Shown here: positions 51,801 to 63,735 of the stretch, in pieces
How the letters are laid out: the number at the start of each line of letters is the position of its first letter
How positions within the stretch are numbered: the stretch's first letter is position 1
Source: Leuctra nigra
Lineage: Eukaryota > Arthropoda > Insecta > Plecoptera > Leuctridae
NCBI GenBank assembly: GCA_934045905.1
Contig: OW203763.1
Span: 23,301,108 to 23,365,107, forward strand
Length of the DNA: 64,000 bases
Direction of reading: 5' to 3'
Program-made: the position numbers and the translations under genes
Notes under the pieces: generated by a model
Seen by the model: only the letters and a program-made list of their open reading frames with translations
Told to the model about the DNA's origin: nothing
Databases searched by the model: none

Positions 51801-54800
51801 CAAGATTATATCATCGTTTATTTGTCCATAGGTCCATATATTGGCAGGCACCTAAACACATAGTCATATACGATTGAAGTCTGCAACTGCAAGTCAAGCT
51901 TAAAGATGAGTTTTATGTTTGAAGATTGCCTACGTGAAGCTGCGCCAATCTGATCTTCATCCTACATCTTATGTCCAAGAATTATCACAAACACCTACAA
52001 GTGACTTCATTCCATTAATAATTAGTATTATTAAAATAAATAAAGAAAATAAACTATCCAGCGTTTTATATATAGATATATATCGCAACTTCATTAGGCT
52101 CTTAATGCCTTTTATAATTGAATCCGAACGCATAAATTATATAGTCGTTGTTTTCTTCGTAATGAATTTAGGATGTCAACAATTAAACAAATTTTCAAAC
52201 GTCAAGGTTAAAGATAATAAAAGTTCTTTTCTACAAACGTCTGTGAAGTCACGTGAACATTTGTTAATTATTAAATAGTGTTAGGTATTAATTAGACATG
52301 GCGTAGAAACAACATGACTCTATGATAGCTAATCTTGCCGGTACTTTCATAATTAATAGCAGAATGAAATTAATTAATTAATTAATTAATGCTACTGGAT
52401 GCGACATGATCAAATGGAAATCATGTAGAGTTGATCAGAGTTTCAAGATAAAGTCATCTTATTTGACTGTTCTGAAGTCAAATATGGTACTAATGTTCCA
52501 ACGGAAAATAAAAATTAGTTGATAACTGATTAAAATAAACAGAAATGCAGAGTAGAGGTCTTCTTACCATCCAACTCTATTTGATTCATGTATGAGTTAG
52601 GTTTGGTTTTCCTCCGCAGGAAAAACAAATTATGGGATGGTTCCCATCTTCTCATCTGTAGAACTTTTCAGGATTCTCAATATCGTTGTTTTACTTTCAT
52701 CATCATCATTCAATCATCCTCGTAATCATTCCAACATGAAGAAGAACTGATAGTTTCTTAGACTATAATGATTTCCATTATTAATTATTGTAATGTATGA
52801 GACAAAATGTCCACGTTCCTTAGCAAGTGATCAGAGCATCGAGAAAACGAATACATAGAGTATAGTGACTTGATTAAAAAGTGCAATATTCATACCAATT
52901 AATTGAAATGTGTACGTCACTTTTCTCGTAATTAAACGTGTCGTTGGTTGGAAGAGGAAGGACTTCCTGCCTGACATTTTCATCATCTTATCATCATCGT
53001 CATCATCCGAGTGGTCTCAGATAGAATCTTCTGACAATTCGTATTATGGTATTAGCAATGATTATCGAACGTTTCCTTGAATTAACTGCATGGTATTCTT
53101 GGAGATTTGTTCACCATCATAAGTATGTAGTTAGCATGACAGAATTCCTGATTCAAGATTTTTCATAATTTAGGTATATTAATAATGCAGTTGAATAGTT
53201 TGATTATTAATTGTATGCACATTATAAGGAAATATAAAGTTAATATAGAATACTATCTTTTATAATATAATTTTTAATAATATAACTGATTTGCAATATA
53301 ATTTATAATGATTAACCCATTTTAAAAATGTGTCAATACCTATTCTAGGTTAGGTATTGTGAATAAATATTAACAGACAAATACGGAGTACCTAATAGTA
53401 TTAGGTACTAATTAGCCATTAGGCTTTATTATCTGACATTTCAGAATAGTAGCAAATTATAAGCAACACAAAACTACAACAGCAGTTGGGGGACGACAGT
53501 TGGTTACTATCAATTCTACACCCTTATTAGTTTCACTATAACACAATGATGAAATTCGCACTAACATTTTATACTTTTCACAAACAAAACTATACGTAGC
53601 TATACTAAAATCACCTGTTATTAGGCTAGGGATGTGTAATTTAATGTAACGTTATAGGGCTATATAGCCTATAGCTTATGGTACTTATACAGAGATCACC
53701 TATAATGGAGAGGATTATTCTTGATAGTCCGTATATATGAGGTAGAATTCATAATTATTTCCCTTCGTTTCAAACCAGTGTTTAAAGTTCGATCAGTATT
53801 ATACCTTTCATTATTTTGTTCGATGTTAGTCGGCTTTCATAAGTCATCAGTTATTACCATTTTCACGGTCCCTCGCTCTTTGATTGGTTGATTTTCGTGT
53901 GAAGATAAAAAAACTTGTTCTCACGAACAAAAATAAAGTATCTGGAAAATAGTTTTCAACCTATACCTTTTTTTATTGATGTTGTTTTACAACAAGTATG
54001 ATTCACATTATTTCTACGGAGGTGAATTGTAAAAAAAAATGTTGTGGCTTGCCTAAAGAAGATACATAATTATTTATTTCAATTAAACTACCTAAGAACC
54101 TGCGATTTAGACTAATTAGCACGTACATTTCTATCAACTTTATAAGTAGGTAACTTTCATAGAAGGTATTTAATTTTTCAGATGAGAAATAGGTAGGTAG
54201 GTAAAGTTTTTTATGTTTGAAAAATATCCGTTAATATGAAGTTTTCTTATCATATTGATTAATGGGATTTGCTTAACTGCCTTTTTTAATTACTTTGGTG
54301 AAAATCTACGCAACAAATCCATTTGAAACCAGCAAGAAGTATTGGTATGATTAATAGTTATTTCAATGAACAGAAAGAACAATTTTTGAGTGAGTGAAAC
54401 TTACCTCCAGGGTGTTTACAAATGATTAACTAATAATAAGTATAATATCCTATAGACGTATGTGAGTTTTTGTGCAAGCAAGTGGCAGCATTATTTCAAA
54501 TGCCAATTTCAAAGAAATGTGTGTACTACATTACTTTACTAAATTACAAAAACTTATTAATAAACTACTTAGTTGTGTTATATAGGTAATAAATCGTTTC
54601 ATATATTTTTATTCAAATACTGGATACAAATATTGTGTAGGTGCCAACCTGTTCTAAAAGAGAAAACGTATAATACTTGTAAGGTGCACCTTTGAAATTA
54701 AGTTTAATAAAACGACTGTTTTTAGTTTGTTATGAAAGACGGATTAATTCTTGTTGCATAAGTTATGGTCAAAATTTAGTCACAATTTTAAAATAAGGAA

Positions 54801-54938
54801 ATAATCAAAATAGCAATTTCGGCTTAAAAACATTTGCCAATTTTATTTATTCATTGAGGATAAAATTTATATAATAACTCTCAAGTTATAACAAATTTTA
54901 TTCGATGAAAATTGTGTATCTTTCTTCAAATTTAATTG
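45800..54938. other. 3' flank of pb, no gene seen
   Basis: AT-rich intergenic-looking sequence. Contents noted: GGCACCTCCATCA (45948-45960, fourth copy of the dispersed motif), C-rich tract at 46432-46450, G-rich run at 48446-48460, a GC-richer patch at 49250-49320, and an (ATTA)n run at about 52369-52390 that packs TAATTA cores. Frames such as 48802-49098 and 51919-52278 have no recognisable domain or coding bias. No second homeobox was found, so neighbouring Hox genes must lie farther away. Confidence 0.5.
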
Positions 54939-55138
54939 NNNNNNNNNNNNNNNNNNNNNNNNNNNNNNNNNNNNNNNNNNNNNNNNNNNNNNNNNNNNNN
55001 NNNNNNNNNNNNNNNNNNNNNNNNNNNNNNNNNNNNNNNNNNNNNNNNNNNNNNNNNNNNNNNNNNNNNNNNNNNNNNNNNNNNNNNNNNNNNNNNNNNN
55101 NNNNNNNNNNNNNNNNNNNNNNNNNNNNNNNNNNNNNN
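54939..55138. other. Assembly gap (200 N)
   Basis: Second run of exactly 200 N; true length unknown. Confidence 1.
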
Positions 55139-55376
55139 CAGCTGCTTCCCAAGATATGGACCAAAACGTCTTTCATGTCTTTGACCTCAGCTACATTCGT
55201 TTAGGTACCTCTATATCATGTTACAAGAAGAACTGGGATATGCATATCGAATATCAACACAGTTTGCTTTAGTTTAGTTCCTCTTTTTCATCATCACATA
55301 GGTAGGTATGTATCGCAAATAGTACTTTGTCATTCCATGATGACGTTCCAATTAATATTTTTGTGTTTCATACCAC

Positions 55377-55408
55377 GGGCAAGTACCCCTTATAAGGGGT
55401 ACTTGCCC
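55377..55408. repeat. Perfect 32-bp palindrome
   Basis: GGGCAAGTACCCCTTA followed by its exact reverse complement, centred between 55392 and 55393. An outer pair ACCACG (55372) and CGTGGT (55420) extends the cruciform potential. No loop bases at all, which is unusual for chance in AT-rich DNA. Confidence 0.9.
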
Positions 55409-55409
55409 T

Positions 55410-56510
55410 ATAGGTGCTTCGTGGTCAAGTGACGGTGTTACATGTGTATATTTTATATGTATGTATCTCAAAATAAAACAAACTTAAAAAAGGAAAGAAA
55501 TGTGTGATCAAAATGGCATAAATTATCTCCATCAGAAATAATTAATTTTCAATTTGACAATTCTAAACTGATTTTATTTCTCTTCTTATCTTGTAAACAT
55601 CATAGTGTAAGAAAAAAATATATTCCCTTACAATATGTGGAATAAAACCAATTTTTGAGGAAACTCAAATATTGTATTATATCGTTGTATACGCCGCAAT
55701 AAGTCATGGTAAAACTTAAGCCTTATTGTCAAAACGTACTAATAAGGTTGAATTTATAGGAGCTAGAAAATCACCATATACGTATAGAGTGCAATGGCTA
55801 TGTGTATAAGTGACACACTGCAGTGACTTTAAATAATTAAGTACTCCGTGCAGATCTTCTAAATATTTAAGGCTGCTCGTCAATAATATTTGAAACTTCG
55901 GTTTGAGTTTCGCATTTATCTGGCAATATGATTGAACATTATCGGGCTATGAAAATGAGTTCTCCAAGCGTGTCCTTATTAGATCTGAACTGAGGATATT
56001 TGATGGAACTTTTACGAAAATTAAACAGATTACTAAAACATTTCGTTATTCTTTTGTGATAATCAGGAATGATTGTGATTGGAGACTGACATAATTTTAC
56101 CGAGAAAATAAATAAATAATGAAATAAAATTAATTACTTATAGGTTGATAATAATTAGGGCAAGCTTGTAATTTAGAGGTAATTTAATTATAATTAATAT
56201 CCATAATGTTCAGTGCGACACTTATTGTGAAAGTCAAACTTTAAGTGGTTTGAAATATCATCTATGAAACAGTTTATAGAAAAATACAAGATATTTAATT
56301 TTTCTATTTCTATTTCTATTTAATGTTGATTATTTTGATCCCTACATTTTGGTAAATGTATTTTATAACTTTATTTTATATTTTCTACATATTATAGATA
56401 CATTACACTTTTATATAAAATTATTTTGATTATGCTTGGACATGAAACGAGTGCCAAGCATTTTATGAAATATTTTTAATACATTTTATTTTAATGTATT
56501 CTAATGTATT
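55410..56510. other. 3' flank, no gene seen
   Basis: AT-rich. It ends in a short TTTTAATGTA-type tandem repeat at about 56483-56525 leading into the 52-bp minisatellite. Confidence 0.5.
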
Positions 56511-56515
56511 TTAAT

Positions 56516-57500
56516 GTATTTTAATGTGAGGATGATTGGCAGATGATAATGAAGTAAGGGAATGATGGAATGTGACGGTGATTTGGAGATGATGGTGAAG
56601 CAACTGAAGGATGGAATGTGACTGTGAGGGTGATTGGGAGATGATTATGAAGCAAGGGAAGGATGGAATGTGACTGTGAGGGTGATTGGCAGATGATAGT
56701 GAAGCAACTGAAGGATGGAATGTGACTGTGAGGGTGATTGGGAGATGATGGCGAATCAAGGGAAGGATGGAATTTGACTGTTAAGGTGATTAGGAGATTA
56801 TGGTGAAGCAACTGAAGGATGGAATGTGGCTGTGAGGGTGATTGGGAGATGATTATGAAGCAAGGGAAAGATGGAATGTGACTGTGAGGGTGATTGGCAG
56901 ATGATAGTGAAGCAACTTAAGGATGGAATGTGACTGTGAGGGTGATTGGGAGATGATAGTGAAGCAACTGAAGGATGGAATGTGACTGTGAGGGTGATTG
57001 GGAGATGATGGTGAATCAAGGGAAGGATGGAATGTGACTGCGAGGATGATTGGAAGATGATGGTGAAGCAAGGGAAGGATGGAATGTGACTGTGAGGGTG
57101 ATTTGGAGATGATGATGAATCAAGGAAAGGATGGAATGTGACAGTGAGGGTGATTTGGAGATTATGGTGAACGAACTGAAGGATGTAATGTGACTGTTAG
57201 GGTGATTTGGAGATGATGATGAATCAAGGGAAGGATGGAATGTGACTGTGAGGGTGATTGGGAGATTATGGTGAACCAACTGAAGGATGGAATGTGACTG
57301 TGAGGGTGATTGAGAGATAATAGTGAAGCAAGGAAAGGATGGAATTTGACTGTGAGGGTGATTGGGATATAATGATGAATCAAGGAAAGGATGGAATGTG
57401 ACTGTGAGGGTGATTGGGAGATAATAGTGAAGCAACTGAAGGATGAAATGTGACTGAGAGGGTGATTGGGAGATGATGAAGCAAGGAAAGGATGGAATGT
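56516..57500. repeat. 52-bp minisatellite, about 19 copies
   Basis: Direct tandem repeat; GGATGGAATG recurs at 56609, 56661, 56713 and onward every 52 bases. Unit words are GGATGGAATGTGACTGTGAG, GGTGATTGGGAGATGATAGT, GAAGCAACTGAA. Two unit types, ending AAGCAAGGGA and AAGCAACTGA, partly alternate, giving a loose 104-bp dimer pattern. The minus strand is open in several frames across the array because the unit lacks stops; the predicted His/Ser/Pro-rich peptides share no known fold, have no splice or start context, and are not accepted as genes. Confidence 0.95.
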
Positions 57501-57640
57501 GAGCTTATTCGTGGCTTGGACCCACGTTTCTCTCCTTAAGACATCACGAGAAACTTCAGTCATGATGATCAATAGCAAGAATCAAACTTAGATAACCTTC
57601 AAGTGCGTTACTTCCTGAGCCAACTTGCTCCGTTTTCCTA
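57496..57640 (-). mobile_element. Diverged SINE head joined to the 52-bp minisatellite
   Basis: On the minus strand there is an A-box-like GTTGGCTCAGGAAGTAACGC (from about 57632), then a degraded B box (GTTTGATTCTTG, about 57580-57590). It is followed by ATGACTGAAGTTTCTCGTGATG, comparable to CTGACTGAGTTGTTTTCGTGG in the 18.5-kb SINE, then CCACGA and CATTCCATCC, where the minisatellite begins. Order and words fit the SINE family at 25.4 kb, but many bases differ. Confidence 0.45.
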
Positions 57641-57649
57641 GAGTTTCAT

Positions 57650-60600
57650 GTGTGTAAAAATTTAAATGTGTCATGAATAATTCCACATTAACATACAAAT
57701 TTGAAGTTTGATGCCATACAGGTGTTGAGAAATTCATTGAAACTCCTTAATTCTTTTATACAATATGTTAGGCCAGTGTTACAGAAACACGAGTAAGACC
57801 ATAAGAGTCATGTGGTATTTACCACAAATTTTGATCTTATTGATTTGAATGTAATTATCTTTACCATTTAACTTTTATTCCGAAATTTAAAAAAAATTGT
57901 TCTAACATTTGTTTTAAAAATATATTTTTCATATTTACTTCAATGGGGGAACTGCTTCCTTTCTACCTTACATCCCAACCTTACATGACCTTACATCTCA
58001 TGTATGAACAATTCATATAAAAATCTACAGATCTGTCAAATCGACTACAAAAACAGTATTAAAAATTAATACAATCAAAGCAACGCTGGTGAACGGATTC
58101 TGTTTGATTCATCTCGGAAGAGCAAATTGTAAAGTAAGTTTTGCTAATATTGATGAGGTAATTTTTTCTACGATTTACTGTGATCTATGGACAAGCAATT
58201 TAATAATATAACATCGTTTAAACTACTATTTTTTTGTTAATGTTTATAAAACATCTCCTGACATAGATTTCATGCCATATCCCTAGACGAGGCCAACAGT
58301 AGCTGACACAGCTCCATTAATTTTCCGGAACATCGATAAACCATCCAAAAATTCCGTTTTGCCAATTCATAGCTTCAATACAAGAAAAAAACATCGGGAA
58401 TATAGTTAATAAAAAAAATCTTATAAAAATAATAGAGCTATTAAAATATAAATTTGAATATGATTCTTATGTCCGTGGAGACTAAGTAATGTTGATCACG
58501 GTATTTTGGGTCGGACGTTTAATGGCCATGTTTTGGAGGTAAAAAGGCCGAGCAACACGCGTCTAGCTTCCATCATCTCTTAAACAGGCTTGTTACAAGA
58601 AAGGGAAAACAAGCAATAATGCGGACGTTTGTTATACTATAATCCATTCGTGGATAAAGTAAAAATAATAAGAATAGTCAATGACGAAGATAGAAAATCG
58701 AGCTGAAATGCTTTTTACATCAATTAATGTACTTATGAATTTTATCCGATTTTGGCCTCTATTAGCCAAACTTTAGCGTGTCAACATATTAAATATAGAG
58801 TTTATAATTAATAATTATTAATTTTAGAAACAGTGCGTTCTCAACTTCGAAAAGATAAAGAAATTAATTTTAAAAAAAATTAAAACAAAACAACGCATCT
58901 AATACCTGATGGTCCATCAAAAAGAGTTAAACCTTGTATTCATTTCAGCAAAGATACAAAACAAAATAGTAAAAAGAGAGTGAAATAGGCTGTATATACA
59001 TGCGAATGTAAACGGAAGACCCCCTGTGAACTATTGTAATCTAAAGTGGGCAGATCATCTGACGTCAATCTTCTGAATACAACCTCTAAGAGTGACTGTT
59101 TAATCAGTTCACCCAATTAACCTGTCTGTCTTTTGAATTCATGCTTCTGTACCCTACACGTTACACCCCTTTTTCCGTACATACTCATTAATGCAAGTCA
59201 TTTACTAGGTTTCAACTCATTGGGGTGACGTTGATACGATAGTTTCATATTTTACACAAAAGTTTTAGTTATGGAAAGTTTTATCTTCGCAGAGAATCTA
59301 CATGTATTTGTTGACTAGACATTAGCTTTGTTTGCATTTCAGGCTGATATCAGTCACTTTCGAATTTGATCTTCAAGATCAATAAAAGAAACTCGATAAT
59401 CAAAATATTTTAGTAAAAAAAATTAGTAAAAGTTGAATTCATCTAATGAATGTGTTTTAGTAAAATGCAAAGTAAATGCAAAGTCCCAGCCCGTCTCAAA
59501 AAGGCTTAGTTATGAGTATACAACAAATAGAGAAATTTTCCAATACATTTTCATTTATAGTTACACTTTTGTATGGAAATGCTAGAGATGAAATTTCTAA
59601 TATATATATAAAACACTGTAACTTATTTTATGATTGTATGTCTAACGAGAATCTATAAAAATGGAGAAAAAAAATTGCGGAGAAAGGTAGAAACGTCACT
59701 TTTAATATTATATTATATAATTTTGATTAATTACCTAGACCCAATTAATAATTCAGTATAGTCTAACGAAAAATATTATTAATTTACTCTTAGATTAGAC
59801 ATCCATCTAGACATTTAATTTCTAATTAAAAGGTGTCCCATGCGTCAGTTCTAAGCCTTATCCACAGAATGTCAATGTCAACATAATTGGGCAATATGTT
59901 TTAACTTACAGAACGATTTGAATTATTATTCAAATGAATTATATCCCCCTCTCCCACTCCTACTCTACATAAAGAAACATGCAGCGATCGTTTGAAATAT
60001 TTCCAGGTTCCAACTCTCTTTACTTTTTCCTTTCATTTGTGACAAATTAGCCGCACGCAATCTCACTCTGTGTGAATTATCAGCCGAATCAATCGCACAA
60101 CACTCACACATATATACACAAATAGAAATTGTAGGTGGGACATTGCGTCAATGTACATTCCCAATTGCACGCACAAATCAACAGCGTTATTTATAGAATG
60201 TTTTCTCATTGAGCTGTTCATGTTTTGGAATAATGGCAAGGTCCTATTAGCGTGGAACTATCCCAGTATTTGGAAAAAAACTTCGGTCAAGAGCTGAAGA
60301 ACTGGAAATGAACTTGGGTATTATTATTCATCTGCTAATCAGCAAGCTTCAAGATTAATATTATAAGTAATTTATAATCCCAAGTCTAATTTAAAATTTT
60401 GTCTATGATTTTTTTTATTTTTTTATTCATTTTGACTTCTTTGATAATTTGTAAGACCAATGGATAAATTTCAATTTATTTGGCAAACTGTTATACGTCT
60501 TTACTCCTGAGGAAGCTTGCTGCATATTGGTTATATTTTTTAGCTTACCTGAATCATAATCACTACTCGTAAATTTAAATACGAATAAGAAATGAGTTGT

Positions 60601-60895
60601 TTTGATTTGGAGTCCTCTTCCCTATCTAATTTGGTGACGACAAGAGTAATCTATATTTTATGAGAATAGATCCTCAAAAGATCTCACAGTTAACATAAAT
60701 ATCCATAATATAGCAAAATTTCCAAAAAAATCCACCAGAATTTCTCTGGGTCAAAATTAAATTGAAAGTGTGTGTGGAAAACCACTCATTGATAGAACAA
60801 TTCTGAAAAATAGCGTTCAGTGACAAATTTAATATCGATAAAATATTGCCAAATCATGCACTTGGCTGAAAATACCAATCGTGTATATCAATGTA
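57650..60895. other. 3' flank, no gene seen
   Basis: AT-rich sequence with no recognisable coding region, RNA gene or repeat. The frame at 59476-59658 is unremarkable. Confidence 0.5.
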
Positions 60896-60897
60896 CA

Positions 60898-61084
60898 CTC
60901 CCCCAAATAATAAACGGTACTCGAAAGAAAATGAATTGAATGATTAAGGTTTGATGGCATCATCCCATGAAGTCAGTGCTTAGGTGAGCTCTGATTTCAT
61001 TGATAATAACAAGGATTGATTGTCAAGGAACCGGCCCAGCAGCCAATACGTTTTGTACCAAGTACCGTTTATTATTTGGGGGAG
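60898..61084. mobile_element. Small inverted-repeat transposon (MITE), TA-flanked
   Basis: Terminal inverted repeats of 24 bp that match perfectly: left begins CTCCCCCAAATAATAAACGG (60898), right ends with its reverse complement (CCGTTTATTATTTGGGGGAG, ending 61084). The element is 187 bp, non-coding, and abuts TA on the right and TACA on the left, fitting a Tc1/mariner-type TA target with a small shift. It would be a non-autonomous element; the superfamily is inference. Confidence 0.8.
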
Positions 61085-61390
61085 TACCTTTACCATACAT
61101 ATATTTCCTCAGATAGAGTAAAAAAATCTTAATCTAGTCGGGCGCTAGCTCGACGCTGCCAAGCACCGCTCTAATACAACGTGCGAGCTACTACCAGACT
61201 TATACTGCAAGCGCTTCGGGCCCGATTTCGGGGTGTCAGTACGCATGCAAGCATTTAGAAATGAAAGTTGAAAACCATGGTTATCGGGTATATTTAGCCA
61301 CCTGACAACACCTAACCAAATATCAAAGTGCTGCGATCATCCCTTCGGGGTGAATTTTGGGCCTCAAACATGCAAGGATTGACTTTCATG

Positions 61391-61413
61391 TTAGTTAGTT
61401 AGTTAGTTAGTTA
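61391..61413. repeat. (TTAG)n microsatellite
   Basis: About five to six TTAG units. Not the insect telomere repeat TTAGG. Confidence 0.9.
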
Positions 61414-61419
61414 GGCACG

Positions 61420-61850
61420 GTCAATTTGTTTGCCCCTCTCCACAGGTTGAACGGTTTGTCCTAGAGAGTTGAAATTTGGCAGAGACATAGAGTCATATTT
61501 ATAGCAGTGCCCTTTGAAAGAAAATCTGAAACATTTTGACCGGAAGTGAAGTTATTACAATTTTAAATTTTAAATATTTTAAAAGTCAAACGGGTCCATC
61601 GAGAGTTTTGAAATTTGGCAACAATAAAGACAATGTATTGCTAGACACTCCACTTCAAGAAAAATCAATAAATTTAAACCGGAAGTGGGAAAATTATCAA
61701 TATTTACGTTCCGCCCTTCTTCTTTGATACACTAAACAGCGGCTCTAATTCCCATCGGACTGATAGCTCATGTTAGGAAGGCAGCTGGCTTCGACATCTG
61801 CATAACACGTTCGATTCCCGATCCCGGAAAACTTTTTTTTTCATATATTA
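61420..61850 (+). repeat. Diverged tandem segment plus tRNA-like module 1
   Basis: Two loosely similar segments each contain GAGAGTT, GAAATTTGGCA and ACCGGAAGTG (about 61466 to 61555 and 61600 to 61690). They are followed by CCCTTCTTCTTTGATACACT and a tRNA-like stretch with an A-box-like TGATAGCTCATGTTAGG (about 61761-61777) and B box GTTCGATTCC (61809-61818), then a T8 run that would serve as an RNA polymerase III terminator. A cloverleaf does not fold convincingly. The same leader and module recur twice downstream, so this is a repeat family rather than a tRNA gene. Confidence 0.55.
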
Positions 61851-61910
61851 TTTTTTAATTTGTATAAGCGATGATACCTTCATGGATATATATTCAAATG
61901 AGAGGTCCAG

Positions 61911-62853
61911 GGATGCTGTGAAGATCATCAATAGACCGAAACATCGCAATCGCGGCACGCCAGTTGCCATCGTGAACACTGAAGATATCAGGGAATCAGG
62001 AATTGCGCACGTCGTTTTACGCTCCACCTTTCTTCTTTGATATACTACACAGGTTTATATTTCAGTGTGGCGAATTGGCTCGGTCACATGAGGCAAGGGA
62101 CTTCGATCACGGCGTTGCCGGGTTCGATCCCCGTAACAAACGTTTTATTTTTTATCTTTTTATTTACTTAAAAAATGTTTAACCTTCTTGTGTATATATT
62201 CAAAATGTTAATCCGAATACATTCAACGATTACATAGCTACTCTTTTTAATATTATACTCATTGGACTCTAGTAATGATTGTCAATGTACACGTTGTACG
62301 TAAAGTTGTGCAATAAAACAATTCGTGGTCATGCTAATCAACAGAATCTTGGTGGCTCAGTTACTAAACTAGAAACCACACAAAAAAGGTTCCATTACTG
62401 GGTGCATAAGGTTGTCACAGCTTTTAATTTATCCGAATTATTTAATAATGTAAAATACAGTTAATTAAGTAAATAGTACAATTCAGTGAAGGCTCCATAA
62501 CTAATATTCAGAGTATTAGGTGTTTACAACTTTTCATTTGTCACACTTATTTAATTATTTAAAATAGAGTTAATTTGTCAATATTGGTGGCTCAACAAGA
62601 AACAAGAACATTACGAAACAAGAAACCAGACAAAAAGGCTCCATTACGTGCATCCATTACGTGCATTAGGTTCTAAAATTAATTTAATTATTTTAATTAT
62701 GCTAATTTGTCAATCTTGATGGCTCAGTTACGAAACAATAAACCACACAAAAAGGCTCCATTACTAGGTATATTAGGTGCTCTTTGCTCCTAATACTCTA
62801 AGAGACTAATGCTCTGGTGCTCTGGTACATTTTTAATAAATGAGACTACCAAT
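61911..62853 (+). repeat. 943-bp tandem repeat, unit 1
   Basis: Starts GGATGCTGTGAAGATCATCA and is repeated from 62854 with high identity. Contents in order: a GC-richer leader (CATCGCGGCACGCC), CCTTTCTTCTTTGATATACT, a tRNA-like module with A-box-like TTGGCTCGGTCACATGAGG and B box GGTTCGATCC (62121-62130) followed by T-runs. After these come at least three diverged sub-repeats containing GGTGGCTCAGTTAC, GAAACCACACAAAAAGG and CTCCATTAC (near 62350, 62585, 62715). No protein-coding frame. Confidence 0.85.
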
Positions 62854-63735
62854 GGATGCTGTGAAGATCATCAATAGACAGAAACATCGCCATCGCGGCA
62901 CGCCGGTTGCCATCGTGAACAGTGAAGATATCAGGGAAACAGGAATTGCGCACGTCGTTTTACGCTCTACCTTTCTTCTTTGATATACTGCACAGGTTTA
63001 ATTTCAGTGTGGCGAATTGGCTCGGTCACATGAGGCAAGTGACTTCGATCACGGCGTTGCCGGGTTCGATCCCCGTAACAAATGTTTTATTTTTTTATCT
63101 TTTTCTTTACTTAAAAAATGTTTAACCTTCTTGTGTATATATTCAAAATGTTAATCCGAATACATTCAACGATTACATAGCAACTCTTTTTAATATTATA
63201 CTCATTGGACTCTAATAATGATTGTCAATGTACACGTTGTACGTAAAGTTGTGCAATAAAACAATTCGTGGTCATGCTAATCAACAGAATCTTGGTGGCC
63301 TCAGTTACTAAACTAGAAACCACACAAAAAATGCTCCATTACTGGGTGCATAAGGTTGTCACAGCTTTTAATTTATCCGAATTATTTAATTATGTAAAAT
63401 TCAGGTAATTTAGTAAATAGTAAAATTCAGTAAAGGCTCCATTACTAATATTCAGTGTATTACGTGTTTACAACTTTTCATTTGTCACACTTATATATTA
63501 TTTAAAATAGAGTTAATTTGTCAATATTGGTGGCTCAACAAGAAACAAGAACAACACGAAACAAGAAACCACACAAAAAGGCTCCATTACGTGCATCCAT
63601 CACGTGATCACAACTTTAAGTTTCTAAAATAAATTTAATTATTTTAATTATGCAAATTTGTCGATCTTGATGGTTCAGATACGAAACAAGAAACCACACA
63701 AAATGGCTCCATTACTAGGTTTATTAGGTGTTTAC
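62854..63735 (+). repeat. 943-bp tandem repeat, unit 2
   Basis: Second copy, offset by 943 bases. It has the same leader, tRNA-like module (B box 63063-63072) and sub-repeats (near 63290, 63530, 63665). A few substitutions and small indels separate it from unit 1, including GACCGAAAC versus GACAGAAAC and an extra C in GGTGGCCTCAG. A further weak sub-repeat follows at about 63780-63825. The apparent frame at 62922-63125 runs through the tRNA-like module and is not a gene. Confidence 0.85.

Noticed and set aside
51919..52278. 119-codon + strand frame in the 3' flank.
   Set aside because: AT-driven composition, no recognisable domain, no promoter or splice context.
62065..62144. Possible tRNA gene.
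   Set aside because: A and B boxes are present, but no convincing acceptor or anticodon stem forms, and an almost identical copy sits in a tandem repeat; treated as a repeat module.
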